Source of the DNA: Burkholderiales bacterium
GTDB lineage: Bacteria > Pseudomonadota > Gammaproteobacteria > Burkholderiales > SG8-39
Reading direction: 5' to 3'
Length of the DNA stretch: 14,227 bases
Assembly: GCA_029266935.1 (NCBI GenBank)
Contig: JAQSVY010000006.1
Span: 1 to 14,227, forward strand
In this document: positions 1-5,595 of the stretch, piece by piece
Layout of the letters: each line of letters starts with the position of its first letter
Position numbering within the stretch: the stretch's first letter is position 1
The notes under the pieces: generated by a model
What the model saw: only the letters and a program-made list of their open reading frames with translations
Database searches by the model: none
What the model was told of the DNA's origin: nothing
Program-made: the position numbers and the translations under genes

Positions 1-183
1 TGAGTGCGCGTAGTCGAAGCCGCCTTGCAGCGCCGGCTCCTCGAAGGTCTGCGTCAGGCCGCGGAACCGGTAGTCCGAGACAAGCGACATGTTCCCGGTA
101 ATGGGCGAGGCCGCCTGGGCCGCCGCGAGGCCAGGCACGAGCAACGCGGCCGCAACCGCGGCGGAAAGGATCGACTTACGCAT
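1..183 (-). CDS. TorF-family putative porin, N-terminal part (cut by window edge)
   Basis: The first 61 codons of a minus-strand gene that continues beyond position 1. The ATG at 183-181 is preceded by the ribosome site AAGGGAG about six bases upstream. Residues 1-24 form a clear Sec signal peptide: basic MRKS, an alanine/leucine core, then an AAA-Q-A processing region with cleavage probably after A22 or A24. The mature start (ITGNMSLVSDYRFRG, then QGGFDYAHS) matches the beginning of the TorF/Gcw_chp outer-membrane family, in which a beta-strand N-terminus with SDYRFRG is typical. The product is therefore probably a beta-barrel protein exported to the outer membrane. From memory, in betaproteobacteria this gene often precedes glnK and amtB (ammonium sensing and transport). 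That part is outside the window, but the sigma-54-type promoter and NtrC-like site upstream agree with it. The porin function of the family is itself only putative. Confidence 0.85.
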   Translation of the reverse strand, partial: MRKSILSAAVAAALLVPGLAAAQAASPITGNMSLVSDYRFRGLTQTFEEPALQGGFDYAHS

Positions 184-227
184 CGGATCTCCCTTGAGTT
201 GGTGGTTGGATGGCATCCGCTCGTGTT

Positions 228-243
228 AGCACCTCCTGTGCCA
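228..243 (-). promoter_or_regulatory. Candidate sigma-54 (-24/-12) promoter for the TorF-type porin gene
   Basis: On the minus strand, positions 243 to 228 read TGGCACAGGAGGTGCT. Compared with the RpoN consensus TGGCACG-N4-TTGCW, the -24 element matches six of seven bases. The -12 element matches at all positions except its first (GTGCT for TTGCW). The invariant GG (242-241) and GC (230-229) dinucleotides have exactly the required 12-base separation. Transcription would begin near position 217, giving a leader of about 34 nt that contains the AAGGGAG ribosome site. Direction and placement fit the porin gene at 183. This is pattern matching by eye, but the combination with an upstream NtrC-like palindrome strengthens it. 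Confidence 0.68.
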
Positions 244-281
244 GCAAAGAAACAGATTCATTTCAGAAGCTTAGGTCGAGG

Positions 282-304
282 GGCGCGAGGGCATGCCCAG
301 CGCC
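282..304. repeat. Palindrome GGGCATGCCC with flanking inverted arms
   Basis: Positions 289-298 are the perfect 10-bp palindrome GGGCATGCCC. It is flanked by GGCGC at 282-286 and GCGCC at 300-304, which pair with each other if one base is bulged. It sits between the NtrC-like site and the sigma-54 promoter. It could be an operator or a hairpin, or it could be chance in GC-rich DNA. It is not followed by a T-run on either strand, so it is not a standard terminator. Confidence 0.3.
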
Positions 305-324
305 GGGGCGGGAAGAACGCATCC

Positions 325-341
325 TGCACTGATTTGGTGCG
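325..341. promoter_or_regulatory. Candidate NtrC (NRI) binding site
   Basis: The 17 bp TGCACTGATTTGGTGCG match the NtrC dyad TGCACC-N5-GGTGCA with correct spacing. The left half has five of six bases and the right half five of six, and the two halves are inverted repeats. The centre is about 116 bp upstream of the predicted sigma-54 transcription start of the porin gene, a usual distance for an enhancer. Only one such site is visible, whereas well-studied NtrC promoters often have two. The site also overlaps the region where a -35 element for ubiK would lie, so bound NtrC could affect ubiK. Confidence 0.6.
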
Positions 342-350
342 AGCCATTCG

Positions 351-356
351 TATAAC
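351..356 (+). promoter_or_regulatory. Candidate -10 element for ubiK (leaderless start)
   Basis: TATAAC matches five of six bases of the sigma-70 -10 consensus and ends only eight bases before the ubiK ATG at 365. Transcription would start at or within about two bases of the ATG. No good -35 hexamer is seen at 15-18 bp spacing; that region coincides with the NtrC-like site. Confidence 0.4.
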
Positions 357-364
357 CTTGCCGA

Positions 365-616
365 ATGATCGACAGGCGACTATTCGATGAGCTCGGGGAT
401 CGCATCAACGAGGCATTCCGCGACTCGCCGGCTGCAGACGTGGAGAAGAACCTGAGGGCGATGCTGCTCGCCTGGTTCGACCGCCTCGACCTCGTGGTGC
501 GCGAAGACTTCGAGGTACAGAAGAAGCTCCTCGAGCGGGCGCAGGCGAAGCTTGCCGAGCTCGAGGCACGCATCGGCGAGCTCGAGGCGAGGCAAAAGCC
601 CAAACCGCCCGGGTAA
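365..616 (+). CDS. ubiK: Ubiquinone biosynthesis accessory factor UbiK (BMFP domain)
   Basis: This 83-residue protein has the features of the UbiK/YqiC (BMFP) family: an N-terminal amphipathic helix (MIDRRLFDELGDRINEAF), a central stretch (KNLRAMLLAWFDRLDLVVREDFEVQ), and a C-terminal coiled coil with heptad leucines and glutamates (about residues 50-78) that trimerises in characterised members. UbiK binds lipids and the assembly factor UbiJ, and supports aerobic ubiquinone synthesis at the membrane. The start is well fixed: an in-frame TAA lies at 353-355 and no other start codon lies between it and the ATG at 365. No Shine-Dalgarno sequence precedes the ATG, and a TATAAC element ends eight bases upstream, suggesting a leaderless mRNA. 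comM follows after 44 bp, an order common in related genomes. Confidence 0.9.
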   Translation: MIDRRLFDELGDRINEAFRDSPAADVEKNLRAMLLAWFDRLDLVVREDFEVQKKLLERAQAKLAELEARIGELEARQKPKPPG

Positions 617-660
617 ACCGCCGCCGGTCCCTGGCGTTGCTCCCATCAGGGGGTCCACGC

Positions 661-2160
661 ATGACCGTCGCCACAGTCGCGAGCCGCGCGCTCGCCGGAA
701 TCGACGCGCCCGAAGTCACCGTCGAGGTGCATCTCGGGCCGGGACTGCCGGCGTTCCATATAGTCGGCCTGCCGGATACGGAGGTGCGCGAAGCGCGCGA
801 TCGCGTGCGCGCCGCCCTCAACCACGCGCGCTTCGAGTTTCCGGCCCGGCGCATCACGGTCAATCTCGCGCCCGCCGAGCTGCCCAAGGACTCCAGCCGC
901 TTCGACCTGCCGATTGCGCTCGGCATCCTCGCCGCGAGCGGACAGGTTTCGCCCGAATCGCTGGCAGGGCAGGAATTTGCGGGCGAGCTTTCGCTCACGG
1001 GTGAGTTGCGCGCGGTGCGCGGCGCGCTTGCCATGGCCCTCTCGGCGCGTACCGCGGGGAGGGCGTTTGTTCTGCCAGAGGGCAACGCGCCCCAAGCGGC
1101 GCTGGCCGAGGGCGCACGAATCCTCCCAGCGAAGACTCTGCTAGAAGTGGTCGCTCACCTCACCGATGAAGCCCGACTACCCCAGTATGCGGGTGACGCT
1201 TTGGCGTCACTGCCCACCTATCCGGACTTCTCCGAGGTGCGCGGGCAGCAGCAGGTGAAGCGTGCGCTCGAGGTGGCGGCGGCCGGCGCGCATAGCGTGC
1301 TGATGCTTGGCCCGCCGGGAACCGGCAAGTCGATGCTCGCCGCCCGCTTTCCCGGCATCCTGCCGCCGCTCGGCGAATCCGAGGCGCTCGAGGTGGCGGC
1401 GATCCATTCGGTTTCGGCGAACGGCTTCGATACGTTGCGCTGGGGAGAGCGTCCATTCCGGGCGCCCCACCACAGCGCTTCGGGCGCAGCCCTCGTAGGC
1501 GGCGGCGTTACGCCGCGCCCGGGCGAGATCTCGCTTGCGCACCACGGGGTGCTGTTTCTGGATGAGCTTCCCGAGTTCGATCGCGACGTGCTCGAGGCGC
1601 TGCGCGAGCCGCTCGAGTCTGGCCGGGTGTCGATCGCGCGGGCCGCGCGCCAGGCACAGTTCCCGGCGCGTTTCCAGCTCGTCGCGGCGATGAATCCATG
1701 CCCCTGTGGGCACTGCGGAGACCGCAGCGGGCGCTGCCGCTGCACCCCCGAGCGCATCGCGCGCTATCGCGGTCGCATCTCGGGCCCGCTCGCCGACCGC
1801 ATCGACATCAAGCTCGAGGTGCCCGCGCCGCGCGAGGCCGAGCTGCTCGACCAAGGCGCCGGCGAGCCCTCGTTCGCCATCAAGGCGAGGGTCGAGAAGG
1901 CAAGGTGGGCCCAGCTCGAGCGGCAGGGGCATCCGAACGCGCTGCTCGAGCCCGGCGCGATCGACCGGCACTGCACAACCGACCGCGAGGGCGACCGGTT
2001 GCTGCGTCACGCGCTGGCGCGGCTGCTTCTGTCGGCGCGGGCGTACCACCGCGTGCTGCGCGTTGCGCGCACCATCGCCGACCTCGCCGGCGCCGCCACC
2101 ATCGCCGCCGAGCACATCGCCGAAGCGATCCAGTACCGCCGGCTTGACGCCAGCTTCTAG
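661..2160 (+). CDS. comM: YifB/ComM family Mg-chelatase-like AAA+ ATPase
   Basis: A 499-residue, full-length member of the ComM/YifB family. Residues of about 20-140 form the ChlI/Lon-like N-terminal domain (GLPAFHIVGLPDTEVREARDR). The AAA+ core has Walker A GPPGTGKS at 217-224 and Walker B LFLDELPEF around 298-306 with D301. After MNPCPCG it carries the family cysteine cluster C347, C349, C352, C359, C361, which resembles a metal-binding loop, then SGPLADRID. The C-terminal Mg-chelatase helical domain ends with RTIADLAG and IAEAIQYR. In naturally transformable bacteria ComM is a hexameric helicase that extends branch migration of incoming DNA. The ATG at 661 is chosen because AGGGGG lies seven bases upstream; an in-frame ATG at 637 would add eight unconserved residues. 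comM is a known integration target of genomic islands in other genera, but this copy is uninterrupted. Confidence 0.95.
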   Translation: MTVATVASRALAGIDAPEVTVEVHLGPGLPAFHIVGLPDTEVREARDRVRAALNHARFEFPARRITVNLAPAELPKDSSRFDLPIALGILAASGQVSPESLAGQEFAGELSLTGELRAVRGALAMALSARTAGRAFVLPEGNAPQAALAEGARILPAKTLLEVVAHLTDEARLPQYAGDALASLPTYPDFSEVRGQQQVKRALEVAAAGAHSVLMLGPPGTGKSMLAARFPGILPPLGESEALEVAAIHSVSANGFDTLRWGERPFRAPHHSASGAALVGGGVTPRPGEISLAHHGVLFLDELPEFDRDVLEALREPLESGRVSIARAARQAQFPARFQLVAAMNPCPCGHCGDRSGRCRCTPERIARYRGRISGPLADRIDIKLEVPAPREAELLDQGAGEPSFAIKARVEKARWAQLERQGHPNALLEPGAIDRHCTTDREGDRLLRHALARLLLSARAYHRVLRVARTIADLAGAATIAAEHIAEAIQYRRLDASF

Positions 2161-2161
2161 G

Positions 2162-2188
2162 GCTTGCGTCCCCGATCGGGATGCAAGC
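2162..2188. repeat. Strong hairpin between comM and apaH
   Basis: GCTTGCGTCCC at 2162-2172 pairs with GGGATGCAAGC at 2178-2188 across a five-base loop, giving an 11-bp stem with one G-U pair. It starts one base after the comM stop codon. The following bases (ACCTTGCTATAG) contain no run of T, so it is not a canonical intrinsic terminator on the plus strand. It may protect or pause the comM transcript end, or act at the apaH promoter that follows immediately. Confidence 0.6.
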
Positions 2189-2192
2189 ACCT

Positions 2193-2201
2193 TGCTATAG
2201 T
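2193..2201 (+). promoter_or_regulatory. Candidate extended -10 promoter of apaH
   Basis: TGCTATAGT combines an extended TGn motif with TATAGT (five of six matches to the -10 consensus). It ends nine bases before the apaH ATG at 2211, so a transcript would begin about three bases before the start codon. No convincing -35 box is at normal spacing, which is tolerated by extended -10 promoters. No ribosome site lies upstream of the ATG. Confidence 0.4.
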
Positions 2202-2210
2202 CCGTCGCCC

Positions 2211-3023
2211 ATGACCACCTATGCGATCGGCGACGTCCAGGGCTGCTCGGACGAGCTGCAGCGGCTGTTGCAGACCTTCTCGTTTGACATGAAGAAAGAT
2301 CGGCTGTGGTTCGTGGGCGACCTGGTCAACCGCGGCCCGAAATCACTGCAGGTGTTGCGCTTCGTGCAAAACCTCGGCGATCGCGCCGTCACCGTCCTCG
2401 GCAACCACGACCTGCACCTCGTGACGCAGTTCGAGGGCTTCGAGCGGCCCCGCAAGGATGATACGTTCCAGGACGTGCTCGCGGCGCCCGACGCGAGGGC
2501 GCTCGTCGCCTGGCTGCGGCAGCGGCCGATGATGCACGCCGAGGGCAGCTATGCGATGGTGCACGCCGGGCTCCTACCCCAATGGTCGATCGACAAGGCG
2601 TTGTCGCTCGCAAGAGAAGTCGAGAGCGCGCTCGCCGGCCCGGACTACCGCAGCTTTCTCGCGCATATGTACGGCAGCAAGCCTGATGAATGGAGCGACG
2701 CGCTGTGCGGATGGGATCGGCTGCGCGTGATCGTCAATGCGATGACGCGCATGCGCTTCTGCACCGCGGAAGGAAAGATGGAGTTCCAGGCGAAAGGCAA
2801 GACGCCGCCCGCGGGTTACTCGGCCTGGTTCGACCTGCGACGCGATCCCGAGACGATCCTGTGCGGCCACTGGTCTGCGCTCGGACGCAAGCTGACCGGC
2901 AAGCTTGCGGCGCTCGATAGCGGCTGCGTCTGGGGCGGGCAGCTCAGCGCGCTTCGGCTCGAGGACCGCGCGCTCTATCAAGTACCATGCGCCGGCTATC
3001 AGGCGCCCGGAGGTGAGGCATGA
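2211..3023 (+). CDS. apaH: Symmetrical bis(5'-nucleosyl)-tetraphosphatase ApaH
   Basis: A 270-residue calcineurin-type metallophosphatase, close to the usual ApaH length of about 280. The metal-binding motifs are all present: GDVQGC at 7-12, GDLVNRG at 36-42, GNHD at 64-67, VHAG at 117-120 and the late CGHWSALG around 218-225. ApaH splits Ap4A into two ADP and in some bacteria also removes Np4 caps from RNA 5' ends. The start at 2211 gives MTTYAIGDVQGC, as in homologues. The in-frame ATG at 2181 lies inside the preceding hairpin and would add ten unconserved residues, so it is rejected. The stop codon overlaps the ATG of the next gene (ATGA), which encodes a second nucleotide-metabolising enzyme and is probably coupled in translation. 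Confidence 0.96.
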   Translation: MTTYAIGDVQGCSDELQRLLQTFSFDMKKDRLWFVGDLVNRGPKSLQVLRFVQNLGDRAVTVLGNHDLHLVTQFEGFERPRKDDTFQDVLAAPDARALVAWLRQRPMMHAEGSYAMVHAGLLPQWSIDKALSLAREVESALAGPDYRSFLAHMYGSKPDEWSDALCGWDRLRVIVNAMTRMRFCTAEGKMEFQAKGKTPPAGYSAWFDLRRDPETILCGHWSALGRKLTGKLAALDSGCVWGGQLSALRLEDRALYQVPCAGYQAPGGEA

Positions 3024-3445
3024 CCGATTGCGTTTTCTGCAGGATCGTCGCAGGACAGATTCCGGCCACCGTGGTGCACGAGGACGAGCACACGCTCGCG
3101 TTCATGGACATCGGCCAAGTTAACCCGGGCCACGTGCTGGTGGCGCTGAAGGCGCATGCCGAGAGTCTCTTCGCGCTGGAGGAGGCGCAGGCCGCCGCCG
3201 TATTCCGCGCCGCCGCGCGCGTCGCGCGCGGCATCCGCGCCGCCTTTGAGCCCCAGGGCTTGTCGGTGTACCAGGCGAACGGCAAGCCGGCAGGGCAGAC
3301 GGTGTTCCATTTCCACATCCACCTCGTGCCGCGCCATGATGGCGACGGCATGAACCTCACCTGGCCGGTGAAGAATCCGCCGCGCGAAAAGCTCGAGGAC
3401 TACGCCGCGAGGATCCGCGCCAGGCTTGGGGCGGCTCCCCTCTAA
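3020..3445 (+). CDS. HIT family nucleotide hydrolase/transferase
   Basis: A 141-residue histidine-triad protein. The N-terminal C4 and C7 (CVFCRI) belong to a zinc-binding set found in many bacterial members. NPGHVLV at 35-41 is the substrate-binding stretch. The catalytic triad HFHIHLVPR occupies residues 97-105 with the nucleophilic histidine at the centre of H-x-H-x-H. HIT enzymes hydrolyse AMP-linked substrates such as adenosine phosphoramidates, aminoacyl-AMP or dinucleoside polyphosphates; the exact substrate cannot be read from the sequence. The ATG overlaps the apaH stop by four bases and is preceded by GGAGGTGA at 3009-3016, a strong ribosome site within apaH. The pairing with apaH suggests joint handling of adenylated nucleotides. 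The stop codon overlaps the convergent lipoprotein gene by four bases. Confidence 0.93.
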   Translation: MTDCVFCRIVAGQIPATVVHEDEHTLAFMDIGQVNPGHVLVALKAHAESLFALEEAQAAAVFRAAARVARGIRAAFEPQGLSVYQANGKPAGQTVFHFHIHLVPRHDGDGMNLTWPVKNPPREKLEDYAARIRARLGAAPL

Positions 3446-3891
3446 TTCGGCGTGACGCGGGTGATGCCGCCGGAGGTGACGAGGCGCACCCGCTGGCCAG
3501 GCGTGAACTCGAGGTCGGCTTCCTGCACGATCGCGCGCAGCTCGCCGCTTTCCAGCCGCACGGTGATCTCCAAGCCCGCTTTCTCTGTCATCCGGTTCTC
3601 GATCGTGTTGCCCGCGACGCCGCCGGCGACGCCGCCGAGCACCGCGCCGACCGTCGATCCCCTGCCCTCGCCCACGCCGCTGCCCGCGACGCCGCCCACC
3701 ACGCCGCCGGCGGCGCCACCGAGCCCCGACTGGCTGCCCTGGATCGTCACCTTGCGTACCGCATCCACGGTAGCGAAGCGCACCGTCTGCTCTCTTCCCG
3801 TTTCGTGCTTGCCGTAGACATTCGCCGACTCGCGCGTCTGGCATCCGGTCAGCAGCACCGCGAGGGCAGCAACAGCGATCGCAGTTCTCAC
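3442..3891 (-). CDS. Glycine-zipper outer-membrane lipoprotein (SlyB/Pcp-like)
   Basis: A predicted 149-residue lipoprotein. The signal peptide (residues 1-16) ends in the lipobox LLTGC, with C17 as the lipidation site; T18-S22 lacks an aspartate at +2, so outer-membrane sorting is likely. Residues of about 54-95 form two glycine-zipper segments (GLGGAAGGVVGGVAG and VGAVLGGVAGGVAGN), as in the SlyB/Pcp group, followed by a small beta domain that includes FTPGQRVRLV. The duplication is also visible in DNA, where GCCCGCGACGCCGCC occurs at 3610-3624 and 3682-3696. The GTG at 3891 is preferred because AAGGA lies seven bases upstream and because it opens directly on the signal peptide. It lies four bases after the stop of the PfkB kinase gene, so it is the last gene of that cluster. 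Role: probably envelope integrity; not specific. Confidence 0.85.
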   Translation of the reverse strand: MRTAIAVAALAVLLTGCQTRESANVYGKHETGREQTVRFATVDAVRKVTIQGSQSGLGGAAGGVVGGVAGSGVGEGRGSTVGAVLGGVAGGVAGNTIENRMTEKAGLEITVRLESGELRAIVQEADLEFTPGQRVRLVTSGGITRVTPN

Positions 3892-3895
3892 GAGC

Positions 3896-4837
3896 TCATC
3901 CTTTCCAGGGCGAGTAGCCGAACGCGCGTAGGAACCGCGCTTCGATCTCCCCGCGCGCGGGCGCGTGGTTCTGCGCACCCCGGTGCGCGATCTTGATCGC
4001 ACCCATGACCGCGCCCAGTTTACCCGTGGAGGGCCAGTCCCAGCCCTGCGCGATGCCGTAGAGCAGTCCCGCCCGATAAGCGTCGCCGCAGCCGGTAGGA
4101 TCGGCGACCGCCTCGGCAGGAACGCACGGGACCTCGTGGCGTTTGCCGCCCGCCAGCACCAGCGAGCCTTTCGCACCGAGCGTGACGACCAGCGCCTTCA
4201 GCTCCCTGGCGAAGTCCTCTAGGCGCCGGCCGGTCTTTTCCTCAAGCAGGCGCCCCTCGTAATCGTTCACCGCGAGATAGTCGGCCAGGCGCACGAACTC
4301 GGACAGCTCCTCGCCAGAGAACATCGGCAGCCCCTGGCCCGGGTCGAAGATGAAGGGCAGGCCTGCGTCGGCGCACTCGCGCGCGTGCTGCAGCATGCCT
4401 TGCTTGCCGTCTGGGGCGATGATGGCGATTCCAGCCGCGAGCTCGCGGCGCACGTGGTTCTCCTGCGCGTAGTTCATCGCCCCGGGATGGAAGGCCGTGA
4501 TCTGGTTGTCGTCGAGGTCGGTGGTGATGAACGCCTGCGCTGTAAACTGCCCGGCGATGCGTCGGAGATGCTCGGTACCCACGCCCAGCCCCTCGAAGCG
4601 CGCCAGGTAGGGGGCGATGTCTTCGCCCACTGCGGCCATCACCAGCGGCTGCTCGCCCAGCAAGCGCAGGTTGTACGCGATGTTGCCGGCGGTGCCGCCG
4701 TATTCGCGGCGCATCTCCGGTGTGAGGAAGCAGACGTTGAGGATGTGCAGCTGGTCCGCCAGCAGGTGGTTGCGAAAGCGGTCAGGGAACACCATGATGG
4801 TGTCGTAGGCGATCGAGCCGGTGACGAGTATTTTCAC
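3896..4837 (-). CDS. PfkB-family sugar/nucleoside kinase
   Basis: A 313-residue ribokinase-fold kinase. The N-terminal MKILVTGSIAYD strand, the substrate-side glycine motif GGTAGN at 47-52 and the ATP/anion-hole signature DPTGCGDAYRAG at 246-257 are present, with D252 as the likely catalytic base. The usual signature reads DTxGAGD; the cysteine at the alanine position and the extended PEMRREYGGTAGN stretch are what I recall from proteins annotated as adenosine-kinase-like, but the substrate is not established. The GTG start at 4837 overlaps the TGA of the upstream zinc-ribbon gene (GTGA), and no other start fits the conserved N-terminus. The gene is followed after four bases by the glycine-zipper lipoprotein. 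Nothing nearby reveals a sugar or nucleoside pathway. Confidence 0.9.
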   Translation of the reverse strand: MKILVTGSIAYDTIMVFPDRFRNHLLADQLHILNVCFLTPEMRREYGGTAGNIAYNLRLLGEQPLVMAAVGEDIAPYLARFEGLGVGTEHLRRIAGQFTAQAFITTDLDDNQITAFHPGAMNYAQENHVRRELAAGIAIIAPDGKQGMLQHARECADAGLPFIFDPGQGLPMFSGEELSEFVRLADYLAVNDYEGRLLEEKTGRRLEDFARELKALVVTLGAKGSLVLAGGKRHEVPCVPAEAVADPTGCGDAYRAGLLYGIAQGWDWPSTGKLGAVMGAIKIAHRGAQNHAPARGEIEARFLRAFGYSPWKG

Positions 4838-5595
4838 GAGGGATAGAAGAGGTAGAGGCGATAGCCGGTGGCGGGGCTGCGGCTGGAGTCGAGGTACACG
4901 CGCAGCGAAGCTTCCCCGCCGGGCGCGATGCCATGCGAGAGCAGCTGCGCGGCGCGCGCCGCATCCAGGTAGTCGCGCGGCGCCAGCACCCGCCGCAGCA
5001 CCGGTCGCTCCGCTTCGTCGGTGAGCGTGAGTTCGAGCGCCGGATAGTCCTGGACAAAGCGCGCGCGGTTGCGCAGCACCGCGTTCAATACGATGACGCC
5101 CCGGCGACGCGGGTCGGCTTGCAGCTCCGAGGAGTCGATGCTCATCAGGTCGGGCCGGCGTGGCAGTTGCACCGTGCAACCAAGCATCCGGCACGCCGCG
5201 TCGAGCGGCGCGCGCACTACGGGCATGGTCGCGGTGAGCTCGGCGCGGAAGCGATAAGTCGCCTGTGCAGCGAGCCCGAGCACGGCGAGCAATGCAAGGA
5301 ACCCCCACAGCCACTGCCAGCGCCGCTGCGGTACGTCGGGCTCGGCCATGAACTGCGGCAGCGGCACCGCCTCCTGCGCGGCGGCGGCTGCGGGGCGGCG
5401 CGATGGGTCGAACAGCCCGAGCTGCGGCGAGGGCTCCAGCGCGAGGCGCTCCGTGCCCTCCTCTACCAATGCCGCGACGCCGTCGAACACCGACGAGCAC
5501 TTGCCGCAGCGCACTTTCCCGCCGCGCGCCGAGAGCTGTTCCGGCTGTACGCGAAACGCCGTGCCACAGATCGGGCAGCGCGTGATCAGGGCCAC
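4834..5595 (-). CDS. Zinc-ribbon and DUF3426 single-pass membrane protein
   Basis: A 253-residue protein. It opens with a zinc ribbon of the MJ0042/FinO-like type: C7-x2-C10 (CPICGTAFRV) and C30-x2-C33 (CGKC). A proline/alanine-rich linker follows to about residue 92, then a single transmembrane segment at about 95-115 (WLWGFLALLAVLGLAAQA). The remainder is a DUF3426-like beta domain with a cysteine pair in CRMLGC, the motif VLNAVLRNRA, and ALELTLTDEAERPVLRRVLAPRDYL. The zinc ribbon would be cytoplasmic and the DUF3426 domain periplasmic. Function is unknown; the family is regularly found next to prmA in betaproteobacteria. The GTG at 5595 overlaps the end of prmA by ten bases and places the zinc ribbon at its usual distance from the N-terminus; AAGG lies upstream. 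The protein overlaps the kinase gene at GTGA. Confidence 0.85.
   Translation of the reverse strand: MALITRCPICGTAFRVQPEQLSARGGKVRCGKCSSVFDGVAALVEEGTERLALEPSPQLGLFDPSRRPAAAAAQEAVPLPQFMAEPDVPQRRWQWLWGFLALLAVLGLAAQATYRFRAELTATMPVVRAPLDAACRMLGCTVQLPRRPDLMSIDSSELQADPRRRGVIVLNAVLRNRARFVQDYPALELTLTDEAERPVLRRVLAPRDYLDAARAAQLLSHGIAPGGEASLRVYLDSSRSPATGYRLYLFYPS

Noticed and set aside
250..262. IHF-like site between the NtrC-like site and the sigma-54 promoter (minus strand AATGAATCTGTTT)
   Set aside because: Two mismatches to the IHF core, and it lies closer to the -24 box than usual; kept only as a possibility.
4..390. Plus-strand frame of 128 codons at the left edge
   Set aside because: It runs opposite the signal peptide of the porin gene and through the promoter region, without any domain.
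1691..1745. Cysteine-rich loop of ComM as an unusual insertion
   Set aside because: The CPCG...CRC pattern before TPERI and SGPLADRID is normal for the YifB/ComM family.
3610..3696. 15-bp direct repeat GCCCGCGACGCCGCC as a possible mobile or CRISPR-like repeat
   Set aside because: It encodes the duplicated glycine-zipper GGVAG segments and is explained by protein repetition.
4838..5500. N-terminal extension of the PfkB kinase frame
   Set aside because: The upstream frame overlaps the zinc-ribbon gene, is arginine/alanine-rich without motifs, and the kinase fold begins exactly at the GTG at 4837.
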